From assembly GCF_000265385.1 (NCBI RefSeq), contig NC_018013.1, positions 1,329,001 to 1,393,000 of the forward strand: DNA of 64,000 nucleotides, given 5' to 3'. The DNA comes from Aequorivita sublithincola DSM 14238. Lineage in GTDB: Bacteria; Bacteroidota; Bacteroidia; Flavobacteriales; Flavobacteriaceae. A model generated the notes under the pieces. The model searched no databases. It worked only from the letters and a program-made list of their open reading frames with translations, and was not told the DNA's origin. The position numbers were made by a program, and so were the translations under genes. Position 1 is the first letter of the stretch; every line of letters begins with the position of its first letter. This document shows positions 42,769 to 51,446 of the stretch, one piece after another.

Positions 42769-43503
42769 TTAAAATCCACGCTCTTTCTGCAATTGCTCAT
42801 AAGCTTCCTGCACTTTTTTGAACTTTTCTTCACCACCTTTTTGGTGCGCTTCGTCCATATGTTGTAGTTTGTCTGGATGGTATTTTTTCACCATTGTGCG
42901 GTAAGCAGTTTTTATTTCTGAAGTTGTGGCGGTTCTTTCAATTTCCAAAATCTTGTAAGCACTGTCTGGATTTTTAAAGAACATTGCTTTTATGCTTTCA
43001 AAATCGCGTGCGTAAATTCCTAAAAATCCTGCAATTCTATTAATTTCATTTACTTCAAGAGTTGAAACACTGCCGTCTGCATTTGCAATACTGAACAGAA
43101 AGTGAAGAATCTGTAAACGACTTTCATATCGGGTCCGTTGGCGTAAGAGAGTGCAAATGTTTTGTGCTGAAATTTCATGCTTTTTTATTACATCGTTAAA
43201 AACCTTGAAAGTTGCATTGGCACGTTCCCGTCCATAAGCTTGTACAAAATATTGGCGAACGTAATCTAGCTCACTTTGGCTTACGCTTCCGTCTGCTTTT
43301 ATCACTAGAGAAGCCAAAGAAAGTAAATTCAGTTCAAAATCTGCCGGAGTTACCTCTTGCTGGGATGTGCCGAATGCAGACTGAAAAGTCTTTCCTTTTT
43401 TTGAACTGAAATTATCAATTAGGCTTCCTAATAAAAACCCAACAATCGCACCGGGAAAACGGTAAAGTGCATATCCAAGAACGGCCAATAACCATCTAAG
43501 CAT
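42769..43503 (-). CDS. DjlA-like membrane co-chaperone (TerB plus J domain)
   Basis: 244 residues. An N-terminal membrane segment (LRWLLAVLGYALYRFPGAIV), a TerB-like helical domain (LLSLASLVIKADGSVSQSEL; FLFSIANADGSVSTLEVNEI) and a C-terminal J domain (YKILEIERTATTSEIKTAY, then VKKYHPDKLQH with the HPD motif). This is the DjlA order, a membrane-tethered J protein that stimulates DnaK ATPase. It converges with the thioredoxin-like gene. Confidence 0.92.
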   Translation of the reverse strand: MLRWLLAVLGYALYRFPGAIVGFLLGSLIDNFSSKKGKTFQSAFGTSQQEVTPADFELNLLSLASLVIKADGSVSQSELDYVRQYFVQAYGRERANATFKVFNDVIKKHEISAQNICTLLRQRTRYESRLQILHFLFSIANADGSVSTLEVNEINRIAGFLGIYARDFESIKAMFFKNPDSAYKILEIERTATTSEIKTAYRTMVKKYHPDKLQHMDEAHQKGGEEKFKKVQEAYEQLQKERGF

Positions 43504-43571
43504 AAAATGTAATTTTTCTTTTTAAGAGCCGACAAAGGTAACGCTTTTACGCACCAAATCTTAAACCTCAA

Positions 43572-43642
43572 TCTCGATAGTTATTGGGACCGAATAAAAA
43601 GAAGCACCAAATCACAAATCACAATCCCGATATTTATCGGGA
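43572..43642. repeat. Dispersed palindromic repeats, family C (two hairpins)
   Basis: TCTCGATAGTTATTGGGACC at 43572-43591 (imperfect) and TCCCGATATTTATCGGGA at 43625-43642 (near-perfect). They lie in the 349-bp gap 43504-43852, which otherwise holds only the bacilliredoxin promoter. Confidence 0.65.
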
Positions 43643-43809
43643 CGAAACAAATGAAATCTCTAAAATACAAGCATCTAACAACAAAAGGAGAATGAATATT
43701 TTGACTTTTAGATTGGAGATTTCCATTTAGTCTAAACAGCAATACGAATGAAGCTTGTTCTTTGGAATTTCCATTTTGTTAATTTGGAATTTATCTTTTA
43801 GAGAATTTG

Positions 43810-43817
43810 TATCTTTG
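43810..43817 (+). promoter_or_regulatory. Candidate -7 box for the bacilliredoxin gene
   Basis: TATCTTTG (TAnnTTTG), 35 nt before the ATG. TTTG motifs lie upstream but none at ideal spacing. Confidence 0.45.
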
Positions 43818-43852
43818 CAGTCAAATTTTAATACACTTTAAACACAAATATT

Positions 43853-44263
43853 ATGTACCCACCCGATTTAGTAAAACCAATGCGCGAAGACCTAACAAGA
43901 GTAGGTTTTTCCGAACTACATACCGCAAATGACGTTACAGAAGCTTTGAAAATGGAAGGAACAACTTTAGTTGTTGTAAATTCCGTTTGCGGATGTGCCG
44001 CTGCTAACGCGCGTCCAGGAGCTGCAATGTCTATTCAAAACGATAAGAAACCAGACCATTTGGTAACTGTTTTTGCGGGCGTTGACCGCGAGGCTGTAGA
44101 TGCTGCTAGAGCCAGTATGGTTCCGTTTCCTCCAAGTTCTCCAGCTATGGCACTTTTCAAAAATGGCGAATTAGTGCATATGTTAGAGCGTCACCATATT
44201 GAAGGTCGTCCGGCACAAATGATTGCTGAAAACTTGAAAAACGCTTACAACGAATATTGCTAA
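43853..44263 (+). CDS. BrxA/BrxB family bacilliredoxin
   Basis: 136-residue thioredoxin-fold protein with the CGC active-site motif (VVNSVCGCAAANARPGA). The remainder (PDHLVTVFAGVDREAVDAAR; MALFKNGELVHMLERHHIEG) matches the YphP/BrxA-BrxB family along its full length. In Firmicutes these remove bacillithiol from proteins; the thiol partner here is unknown but Bacteroidota commonly carry the gene. A small membrane protein gene follows after 20 bp. Confidence 0.94.
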   Translation: MYPPDLVKPMREDLTRVGFSELHTANDVTEALKMEGTTLVVVNSVCGCAAANARPGAAMSIQNDKKPDHLVTVFAGVDREAVDAARASMVPFPPSSPAMALFKNGELVHMLERHHIEGRPAQMIAENLKNAYNEYC

Positions 44264-44283
44264 ATATTTAAATTCAATTTTTT

Positions 44284-44529
44284 ATGAAGTTGAGCAAGCC
44301 TTTAGTTATTTTAGTTGGCATCTTGGCATTAGGAGCTTTGGGTTATAATTTTTATGACAACCCAAGAGTTTCCCATCTATTCGGAAAAGAAATAAATGAT
44401 TGGTATTACAGAGCTTTTTGGATGCTAATTATAGCACTTTGCGTTTATAATTACATCGAAATTGATCGAAATACTTTGAAAAACAAATCGAAGTCGATCC
44501 CGAAGTCTCGGGAAAATTCCAAACATTAG
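44284..44529 (+). CDS. Small membrane protein of unknown function
   Basis: 81 residues with two predicted membrane helices (LVILVGILALGALGYNFYDN; AFWMLIIALCVYNYIEI) and a basic tail. It is probably co-transcribed with the bacilliredoxin gene 20 bp upstream. The last dozen codons contain the family C palindrome at 44498-44513, so the natural C-terminus may have been replaced by repeat-derived sequence (SIPKSRENSKH). Confidence 0.65.
   Translation: MKLSKPLVILVGILALGALGYNFYDNPRVSHLFGKEINDWYYRAFWMLIIALCVYNYIEIDRNTLKNKSKSIPKSRENSKH
44498..44513. repeat. Family C palindrome inside a coding sequence
   Basis: Perfect TCCCGA-AGTC-TCGGGA hairpin within the 3' end of the 81-residue membrane protein gene. 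Confidence 0.75.
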
Positions 44530-44565
44530 AGTTTTCAAAAATTGACACTGAAATATGTAAATTTA

Positions 44566-44592
44566 AAAACCGTCTTTTTTAAGGCGGTTTTC
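44566..44592 (+). terminator. Terminator after the bacilliredoxin unit
   Basis: AAAACCG/CGGTTTT outer stem extended inward by CTT/AAG with a short T loop, followed by TTCTTACTTTT. Confidence 0.7.
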
Positions 44593-44593
44593 T

Positions 44594-44601
44594 TACTTTT
44601 G
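44594..44601 (+). promoter_or_regulatory. Candidate -7 box for the acyltransferase gene
   Basis: TACTTTTG (TAnnTTTG), immediately after the terminator hairpin and 8-11 nt before the ATG pair of the acyltransferase, giving a very short leader. Confidence 0.35.
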
Positions 44602-44608
44602 AAAGCTA

Positions 44609-45352
44609 ATGATGGCACTCTCAAAAATTATAAGTTACCCTTTTACGGTTTTGTTTTACCTGCTTTTTGGTATTACAATCACTGTTTTTCATCCTATTCA
44701 GTGGGCTGCTTTTAACTGGTTTGGTTACCAGGCTCACAAAAAAACGGTGGATTATCTCAATTGGACCTTGCTGCGTTGCCTGAACGTCTTGGGAACCACT
44801 TTTCATATTGATATCAATACAAGCATCCCGAATAATGTGCCAATAATCATTGTCTCCAATCACCAAAGTATGTGGGACATTTCGCCGATTACTTGGTATT
44901 TGCGCAAATATCACCCCAAGTTTATTTCAAAAGTAGAATTAGGAAAAGGAATACCTTCCGTTTCATATAACTTGAGACACGGCGGTTCTATTTTGATTGA
45001 TAGAAAAAACCCACGGCAAGCAATTGTTGAATTGGTGAAGTTTTCAAAATATCTTCAAAAATTTAATAGAAGCGGCGTAATTTTTCCTGAAGGAACCCGA
45101 AGCAAAACAGGAGTACCTAAACCTTTTAGAAGGTCTGGCTTACAAACGCTTTTCAAAAAAGTGCCAGACGGATATGTCATTCCCGTTACCTTCAATAATT
45201 CTTGGAAATTACAACGTTGGGGAATGTTTCCAATACAAATGGGCGTTCGGTTAGAAATGACGGCGCATCCGGCAATAAAAATTGCAGATTATGAAATTGA
45301 AATGCTGATTGATAGAGTAGAGGAAACTATCACTTCAAAAATCCATAAATAA
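44609..45352 (+). CDS. 1-acyl-sn-glycerol-3-phosphate acyltransferase
   Basis: 247-residue PlsC-family enzyme that adds the second acyl chain in phosphatidic acid synthesis. The catalytic NHxxxxD is IVSNHQSMWDISP, and the substrate motif is VIFPEGTRSKTG. An N-terminal hydrophobic segment (SYPFTVLFYLLFGITITVF) places it at the inner membrane. Two adjacent ATGs (44609 and 44612) are possible starts. The stop overlaps the next gene's ATG (TAATG), so the HD gene is translationally coupled. Confidence 0.92.
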   Translation: MMALSKIISYPFTVLFYLLFGITITVFHPIQWAAFNWFGYQAHKKTVDYLNWTLLRCLNVLGTTFHIDINTSIPNNVPIIIVSNHQSMWDISPITWYLRKYHPKFISKVELGKGIPSVSYNLRHGGSILIDRKNPRQAIVELVKFSKYLQKFNRSGVIFPEGTRSKTGVPKPFRRSGLQTLFKKVPDGYVIPVTFNNSWKLQRWGMFPIQMGVRLEMTAHPAIKIADYEIEMLIDRVEETITSKIHK

Positions 45353-46014
45353 TGTCTTCATTTTCTTCGGAAGAAATAATCTGGAATACAATCAATTTCG
45401 TGAAAGCAGAATTGAAGGATGCCGAAGGAGGCCACGATTGGTTTCATATTGAACGAGTTTATAAAAATGCATTGCTCATTTCTGAAAGTGAAAACGTTGA
45501 TAAAACCATTGTCGCTCTGGGCGCTTTGCTTCACGATATTGCCGATTCAAAATTTCATAATGGTGATGAAACCGTTGGACCAAAAAAAGCAAAAGATTTT
45601 CTTACTTCTGAAAATGTTTCCGCTGAAATAATAGAACATGTTCTGAAAATTATTGAAAATATTTCTTTCAAAGGTGGTAATAAATCTCAAGCATTCCATT
45701 CGAAAGAATTAGACGTTGTGCAAGACGCAGATAGACTAGATGCGCTTGGAGCCATAGGAATCGCTCGAACTTTCAATTACGGTGGTTTCAAAAACCGAAA
45801 GCTTTACGATCCTGAAATTTTACCTAACTTAAAAATGACTCCTTCAGAATATAAAGCTTCTGAAGCACCAACAATCAATCATTTCTACGAAAAGCTGCTT
45901 CTTTTAAAGGACAAAATGAATACCGAAACCGGACGAAAAATCGCAGAAGAAAGATACCAATTTATGGAAAGTTTTTTGAAACAGTTTTATGCGGAATGGA
46001 ACGGAGAATTATAA
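45352..46014 (+). CDS. HD domain phosphohydrolase
   Basis: 220-residue metal-dependent phosphohydrolase of the YpgQ/YedJ-like HD group. HD-superfamily ligands are visible: His in GGHDWFHIERVYKN, the HD pair in ALLHDIADSKFH, and Asp in VVQDADRLDALGA. The substrate is probably a nucleotide but is not determined. It is coupled to the acyltransferase by a one-base overlap. Confidence 0.9.
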   Translation: MSSFSSEEIIWNTINFVKAELKDAEGGHDWFHIERVYKNALLISESENVDKTIVALGALLHDIADSKFHNGDETVGPKKAKDFLTSENVSAEIIEHVLKIIENISFKGGNKSQAFHSKELDVVQDADRLDALGAIGIARTFNYGGFKNRKLYDPEILPNLKMTPSEYKASEAPTINHFYEKLLLLKDKMNTETGRKIAEERYQFMESFLKQFYAEWNGEL

Positions 46015-46016
46015 AA

Positions 46017-46068
46017 CTCTGTGTCCTCGTGGTTATATATTCACCACAAACACCCAGAGGACACAGAG
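46017..46068. repeat. Dispersed palindromic repeat, family A
   Basis: CTCTGTGTCCTCGTGGTT and its inverted counterpart AACACCCAGAGGACACAGAG, starting two bases after the HD gene stop. It may also serve as a transcript-end hairpin between the convergent HD and ClC genes. Confidence 0.75.
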
Positions 46069-46085
46069 AAATATGAATTATAAAT

Positions 46086-47933
46086 TTATTCCGAATACTC
46101 CTTCAACAACTTCCGATAGTTATTCAAAATCGCAGAACGGCTCACAAAACCATGGAACCTTCGTTCTTTATCTAACATTGGTAATTGCCAAACATCCGCT
46201 TCATCAAACATTTTTATAACCTGCATAACCGTATCTGTGTCGGAAACAATAAATGATGGATTTATGGAAAGATCACTAACGTGAATTCCGACTATTGATT
46301 CCTTTCCAAGCAAATAAGGTCGCAATCGTTCTCTATTTAAAATACCCCAGAATTGGTTACCTGCTTCCACGACAGCCATTGTATTTTGATCGCTATTTCT
46401 AAACTTTGCCATCACAACATCCATCGTGTCGGTAGTATTTATAACCAACGATGAGGTGTTTAAACAATCACGAAGAGCGATATGTGATAGAATGTTTTGG
46501 TCCTGTCTTGTTGTAAAAATTTCACCTTTGTCCGCAAGTGCTTTATAAGCTGGATTTATTGGTGAGAAAAAGCGGTTTATCACATAAGCCATAACCGAAA
46601 CGATCATTAACGGAATAAACAAATCGTAGCCACTGCTTGTTTCAGCAATAAGAAAAATTCCGGTTAATGGTGCGTAAAGTGCTCCAGACATAACGCCTGC
46701 CATACCAACGAGCATTAAATTTGTAATTGGCACATTTGGCATTCCCATCATTTCCAAAGCAAAGCCGAAGAAATAGCCTAGCAAACCTCCTGCAACTAGA
46801 GAAGGAGCGAAGTTACCACCATTACCTCCTGAACTGAGCGTGATGCTTGTTGCAAATGCCTTCAAAAGAACGGTTAAACCTAGAAAACCTAAAACAACAA
46901 GTTGTGAAGTTTCAAAATAACGAAACAGACTTTCGTGGATTAAATGATCTATATTTCCTTGATGAAGAATTCGAATATTCAGATATCCTTCCCCAAAAAG
47001 CGGCGGAAATGCTACGCATAATAACGAAAGAAGAGTTCCACCAATAATCGCTCGTAACAGAATTTTGCTTTTAAATCGTTCAAAGAAATGATGAACTTTC
47101 TGACCAACTACAATAAAATAGCGAGCGTAAAGACCAGTGAGTAGACCAAGACCAATATAGTAGGGAATATTTCCGTAGTTGAAAATTTCGCGTGACGGTA
47201 AATTGAACAAGACATCATCATTCAAAATAATCGTTGATAGCAAACTACCACAAATGGCAGCAATTACAAGCGGAATAAAATCTGTGAAAACCAGACCCAC
47301 CAGCAAAATTTCAAAAGCAAACATAACTCCGGCAATAGGCGCATCAAAAGCCGCAGCTATTCCGGCAGCAGCTCCAGAAGCGAGCAATAATGTGCGTTCC
47401 TTAAAACCCAAACGATACCGTTGTGCATAGTTTGACCCAAAGGCCGACCCAGTTACGGCGATAGGCGTCTCAAGTCCAACGGAACCACCAAACCCAACCG
47501 TTACGGCACTCTGCACAATTTGAGAATACATTTTGCTGGGGTTTACTTTGCTTCCTTTTTGGGATATATCTTTTAGAATAACGGAAAGCTCTTTTTCTTC
47601 ATCACCTTTAAAAAGATATTTTACAATCAGGGCAGTAAGGATGATACCAACCAATGGGGCGATTGCAAAAACGTATATCCTTTCTTCAAAAGGGAGGTCG
47701 TTATTTACAAAGGATTGAATTTTATGAACTAGAATTTTTAATACAACGCCGGCAAATCCTGCACTTAAGCCAACGAGTATTCCTGAAAGGATAAGAAATT
47801 GAGAACGCGTTAACTTCTCGCGAATCCAGAACAACAGTATTTCTACAAGATTAAATTTCCGAAAAGGATAGTTAACGAATGCTTTCTTAAACTGCAAAAA
47901 GCTAACTATCAGTTTTTTCACTTTGTAAACCAT
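46086..47933 (-). CDS. ClC family chloride channel/transporter with CBS domains
   Basis: 615 residues. The ClC membrane core shows the ion-pathway motifs: a GLETP version of GREGP with its gating Glu (FGGSVGLETPIAVTG) and GNFAP (GGNGGNFAPSLVAGGLLG). The C-terminal 150 or so residues hold two CBS domains (VINTTDTMDVVMAKFRNSDQ; IVSDTDTVMQVIKMFDEAD), which bind adenine nucleotides and gate transport. It exchanges or conducts chloride or another anion across the inner membrane; channel versus antiporter is undecided. Confidence 0.94.
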   Translation of the reverse strand: MVYKVKKLIVSFLQFKKAFVNYPFRKFNLVEILLFWIREKLTRSQFLILSGILVGLSAGFAGVVLKILVHKIQSFVNNDLPFEERIYVFAIAPLVGIILTALIVKYLFKGDEEKELSVILKDISQKGSKVNPSKMYSQIVQSAVTVGFGGSVGLETPIAVTGSAFGSNYAQRYRLGFKERTLLLASGAAAGIAAAFDAPIAGVMFAFEILLVGLVFTDFIPLVIAAICGSLLSTIILNDDVLFNLPSREIFNYGNIPYYIGLGLLTGLYARYFIVVGQKVHHFFERFKSKILLRAIIGGTLLSLLCVAFPPLFGEGYLNIRILHQGNIDHLIHESLFRYFETSQLVVLGFLGLTVLLKAFATSITLSSGGNGGNFAPSLVAGGLLGYFFGFALEMMGMPNVPITNLMLVGMAGVMSGALYAPLTGIFLIAETSSGYDLFIPLMIVSVMAYVINRFFSPINPAYKALADKGEIFTTRQDQNILSHIALRDCLNTSSLVINTTDTMDVVMAKFRNSDQNTMAVVEAGNQFWGILNRERLRPYLLGKESIVGIHVSDLSINPSFIVSDTDTVMQVIKMFDEADVWQLPMLDKERRFHGFVSRSAILNNYRKLLKEYSE

Positions 47934-48104
47934 TTGGTTTTAGTCTGTTGAATTAAAATTTTAAATGTAATTTAAATTTAAACAAGAGCTTAAACGGAAC
48001 ATTTAAAAAATGGGTTCAAAGTTAAAGAACATTGTACAATATATAATTAAGAAATTTGAGAGATGCTTGTTTGAAGTTTTTTTTAAAATTTGGAAAATAA
48101 AAAA

Positions 48105-48164
48105 CTCTGTGCTCTCTGTGACTTTGTGGTTAAAAATTACTACAGAGGCACAGAGGACACAAAG
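48105..48164. repeat. Dispersed palindromic repeat, family A
   Basis: CTCTGTGCTCTCTGTGACTT, then inverted TACAGAGGCACAGAGGACAC, in the 328-bp gap 47934-48261 upstream of the ClC gene and downstream of the S9 peptidase. Confidence 0.75.
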
Positions 48165-48222
48165 TAAAAAAACCTACCAAGTTTGAATTCTTGAAAGGTT
48201 TTATATTTAAAAGAATTTTTTA

Positions 48223-48262
48223 GTCTTATATCTTACGTCCTATAGCGCAGCGGTCTTAAGTC
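48223..48262. repeat. Dispersed repeat, family D (single arm)
   Basis: TCTTATATCTTACGTCC, then GCAGCGGTCTTAAGTC, adjoining the S9 peptidase stop codon. It matches one arm of the element at 20041-20154. Confidence 0.6.
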
Positions 48263-50532
48263 TATTTCAAATGCTCCGCAAAAAAACCCATCATTGTTTC
48301 ATATAAAGCTAGTCTGTTTTCTTCTTTTCCAAAACCGTGACCTTCATCATATTTTACCATATAAGGCACCTCAACGCCTCTCTTTCTCAAGCTTTCAACA
48401 ATTTGGTCAGCTTCATCAATATTTACACGTGGATCATTGGCTCCTTGAACTACGAACAGTGGTTTTTTGATTTTATCTACGTGTAGCGCTGGCGACACTT
48501 CATCCATGATTGCCTTTTCTTCAGAAATAGTTGGGTTGTACCAAATCTTGTAAAGCATTGCTTTGTATTTTTCCCAATACGGAGGAATGGTCTCCATAAA
48601 AGTGTGCAAGTTACTTACGCCAACATAATCCACTCCACAAGCATACAAATCTGGGGTTTTGGTCATACCGCGAAGCACTGCGTATCCACCGTGACTTCCG
48701 CCATAAATGGCAACTTTGTTCTTATCTACCCAACCTTCTTTGATTACATACGCAATTCCATCTTCCACATCGTCCATAGCCTTTCTACCTATCTGCCCGT
48801 ATCCGGAATTTTGGAATTCCTTTCCGTAACCTCCTGAAATCCTAAAATTTACATGCAATGTTGCATAGCCCCGACTGGCAAATAACTGTGCTTCTGGATT
48901 AAAACCCCAACTATCACGAATGCCTTGTGGACCGCCGTGTGGATTTACAATCAATGGTAATTTTTGTCCCTTTTTATAGCCTTGTGGCAAGGTAATATAT
49001 CCGTGAAGCGTCAATCCATCCCTACTTTTAAAGGTGATTGGCGTCATACTAGCCATATCTTCAGCTTTCAGGTTTGGCAGTATTTTATAGAGCAACGTAA
49101 TTGTATCCTTTTCTACATCGTATAAATAATATTCCCCAACTATTTTATCGCTGGTGATTACAACCAAATACTTGGATTCATCATCTGTTTTGCCTTGAGT
49201 AAAAAACTGCTTGTCGCCAAATTCCTTTTTAAGGCGTGCATAGATTTTTCTATAGGTATCACTTACTGGTACAACTTCTGTCTTTTCACCTTGATAATAG
49301 AAGAAATCAATTTCATAATTACGTTTTCTGGAAAGTGAAAGTCCAGAAACATCGAAGTTATCGTTTTTGAATATGGTTTTAATCTTTTCGTTCTTTTTAA
49401 GATCGTAAAGTTGGATCTCCGCTTTGTCTGTTCCTAAATTTGAAAGCACATAAGCATCATCGGGGTTTTCTGAGCTTGGGTTAAAATCGGAAATTCCAAA
49501 AGAATCGACGAAATCCACAACCATCATTGGTTTAAATTCCCCATCAATCTTATAAAGCATTTCTATGTTTACACCATCAACCATTCTGCCGATGCCACGA
49601 AGATTACCTTTTTGGTCAAAAGCATAACCCGCCACCGGTGGACTACCAGCTTCTACGGTATATAACTTTGTAGCCTCTCCAGTATTTATATTTAGGCGAT
49701 AGGGTTCTTCTTGTTCAAGATTATCCTTATTCATCTGAATAATAATATGGTCCTTATCGTCTTTTAGCATTTCTAGAACACCTACTCGCACACCCTCATA
49801 AGGAGTAAGTTCATTTTTGTTTGAACCATCAACATTCACTCCAAACAAATGGTAGTTTTCGTTTCCACCTTTGTCCTGCAAAAAAAGAATGCGGTTTTCA
49901 TTCGCCCAGAAAAAGCCACGAATCAAATTTTCTCCTTGCTTAATTAGCAAGCGCTCCTTTTGGGTTGCCGTTTCTTTTAAATAAACATCACGCTCCCCAG
50001 TTTCTCTTCTTTTCATATATGAGAGGTATTTTCCGTCAGGGGAAAGATTAAAGGAAAAAACGTCTGGTGTTTTAAAATAATCTTCAACGGAATATTTATA
50101 ATTTCCGGTTTCCATTGCTGCTAGTTTTTCAAGCTCCGCATCGGTGGAAGGCAACGCAGTATTTCCTGGTTTTGTTTTTACTGTTTTTTTCAATGTAAGT
50201 GGATATGTTTGCCCCATTTGTTCGTAGGAACCAACGATGGATTCTCCCGAAACTGTGCCTTTATAGATCAGTTTCATTTTTGCTGAAGTAATGGTGACTT
50301 GATTATCCTGCAAAACTACAGAATCAAGTACTATATCACTTGCTCCTTGGGCGGGAACATCAAGCGTGGCGGTATAACCATTGTCTTTGGGTGTAATATT
50401 GATAATAAGTTCCATTTGCATTCCCTGAACATCGAGCGTACCACTGTAGGATCCGTTTAGTTCCTGCGCATTTATAGTGCCTGATAGAAACAGGACCGTT
50501 ATTGCAATTGTATATTTTAAAAGTGTTGTCAT
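48262..50532 (-). CDS. S9 family prolyl oligopeptidase-like peptidase
   Basis: 756-residue secreted serine peptidase. Signal peptide LLKYTIAITVLFLSGTINAQ; an extra N-terminal beta domain of about 100 residues (ELNGSYSGTLDVQGMQMELI); a beta-propeller; and a C-terminal alpha/beta-hydrolase domain. The nucleophile Ser is in IYGGSHGGYAVLRGM, Asp in VVQGANDPRVN, and His in KYDEGHGFGKEEN. It cleaves peptides in the periplasm. The extra N-terminal domain is unusual for minimal S9 members but is often seen in Bacteroidota. Confidence 0.94.
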   Translation of the reverse strand: MTTLLKYTIAITVLFLSGTINAQELNGSYSGTLDVQGMQMELIINITPKDNGYTATLDVPAQGASDIVLDSVVLQDNQVTITSAKMKLIYKGTVSGESIVGSYEQMGQTYPLTLKKTVKTKPGNTALPSTDAELEKLAAMETGNYKYSVEDYFKTPDVFSFNLSPDGKYLSYMKRRETGERDVYLKETATQKERLLIKQGENLIRGFFWANENRILFLQDKGGNENYHLFGVNVDGSNKNELTPYEGVRVGVLEMLKDDKDHIIIQMNKDNLEQEEPYRLNINTGEATKLYTVEAGSPPVAGYAFDQKGNLRGIGRMVDGVNIEMLYKIDGEFKPMMVVDFVDSFGISDFNPSSENPDDAYVLSNLGTDKAEIQLYDLKKNEKIKTIFKNDNFDVSGLSLSRKRNYEIDFFYYQGEKTEVVPVSDTYRKIYARLKKEFGDKQFFTQGKTDDESKYLVVITSDKIVGEYYLYDVEKDTITLLYKILPNLKAEDMASMTPITFKSRDGLTLHGYITLPQGYKKGQKLPLIVNPHGGPQGIRDSWGFNPEAQLFASRGYATLHVNFRISGGYGKEFQNSGYGQIGRKAMDDVEDGIAYVIKEGWVDKNKVAIYGGSHGGYAVLRGMTKTPDLYACGVDYVGVSNLHTFMETIPPYWEKYKAMLYKIWYNPTISEEKAIMDEVSPALHVDKIKKPLFVVQGANDPRVNIDEADQIVESLRKRGVEVPYMVKYDEGHGFGKEENRLALYETMMGFFAEHLK

Positions 50533-50544
50533 AGTTTTTTATTT

Positions 50545-50685
50545 TTAGAAAATTAGTTTAACGATTAAATAAATTGAAATACCAATCACAATTCCTATTG
50601 CGAATTTAACGATTTGTATTTTATTGGGAGTCTTGGTTTTAGGCTCCAATTCTCGCGGTTGGGTTTTTTGATTGTTCGTTTCCAT
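50545..50685 (-). CDS. Tiny membrane protein (46 aa), unknown
   Basis: METNNQKTQPRELEPKTKTP leads into one hydrophobic helix (IVKFAIGIVIGISIYLIVKL). A short hydrophilic head plus a helix at the C-terminus looks like a real tail-anchored peptide. It is two bases downstream of another tiny reading frame, in a minus-strand run. No family is recognised. Confidence 0.5.
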   Translation of the reverse strand: METNNQKTQPRELEPKTKTPNKIQIVKFAIGIVIGISIYLIVKLIF

Positions 50686-50687
50686 AA

Positions 50688-50786
50688 TTAGTGATAGTGT
50701 AAATGAATGTATTCTGTAATAAATATGTAGCCAATAAATGCAAAGGCCACGAACGAATGGATTGTCTGTTTTTTTGAAATTTTCAT
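50688..50786 (-). CDS. Tiny membrane peptide (32 aa), unknown
   Basis: MKISKKQTIHSFVAFAFIGY, then IFITEYIHLHYH: a basic N-terminus, one hydrophobic helix and a His-rich tail. It lies between the 138-residue and 46-residue membrane protein genes with short gaps. Coding status rests only on its composition and position. Confidence 0.4.
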   Translation of the reverse strand: MKISKKQTIHSFVAFAFIGYIFITEYIHLHYH

Positions 50787-50817
50787 AATTGTAAATTTTA
50801 GTGTTATTAATTAGTAA

Positions 50818-51234
50818 TTACAATATTTTACCATCTTTAATTTTTACTGATTGTATTTGATTTTCAGACTTAAAATTGAAAGTGATTAAATCGACCGAAT
50901 CATAATTTTCCACTTCATTGGTTAGAATATCATTCAATCTATTTACTTCTTTTTCTGCGGAAGAAGTAAAATTGCAATTCATTAATGTGAAATCCAATTT
51001 GGTATTGCTGAAGCCGTCTTCTTTACTGAATTGAATTCCGGCAAAACTATTTTCAGATTTTATAAGTTCACAATTACAATTTTGTTGAAGTGTAGTCTCA
51101 ATTGAATTTACCAATCTAGAATTTGACTTTACCATTTTACCAACTCCGAAACCAAATGAGATTCCGATAATAAAACCTAAGGTTAATTTCAGGATTATCT
51201 TTTTTGTGTTTTTTTGTTTGCTTTGTGTTTTCAT
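50818..51234 (-). CDS. Single-pass membrane protein of unknown function
   Basis: 138 residues with one N-terminal membrane helix (IILKLTLGFIIGISFGFGVG) and a mixed alpha/beta extracytoplasmic part with a CNCELIKSENS segment. The ATG at 51232-51234 (MKTQSKQKN) is used; a TTG lies two codons upstream. It resembles no family that I recognise. It starts a run of three small membrane-protein genes and lies downstream of the TPR/AraC regulator. Confidence 0.65.
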   Translation of the reverse strand: MKTQSKQKNTKKIILKLTLGFIIGISFGFGVGKMVKSNSRLVNSIETTLQQNCNCELIKSENSFAGIQFSKEDGFSNTKLDFTLMNCNFTSSAEKEVNRLNDILTNEVENYDSVDLITFNFKSENQIQSVKIKDGKIL

Positions 51235-51446
51235 ATACAATTTGTTTTAGTGGTTAATTTCTGAAACAAATGTGCAACACAAAGCACTATAATAAAAGAG
51301 AAGCTTACCCATTTTTAGAAAACTGGGGTAGTATTAAAAAAGCGTTATACATTGAGAACAGTACGTTTTCGACGTATTTATACTTTTATGAATGAGTGTG
51401 AATATATAAACCCTACATTTATAAATTTAGGGTACCGAAGAGATAT

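Noticed and set aside
46847..47047. Plus-strand open frame inside the ClC gene
   Set aside because: It is opposite a well-supported membrane protein and shows no family features.
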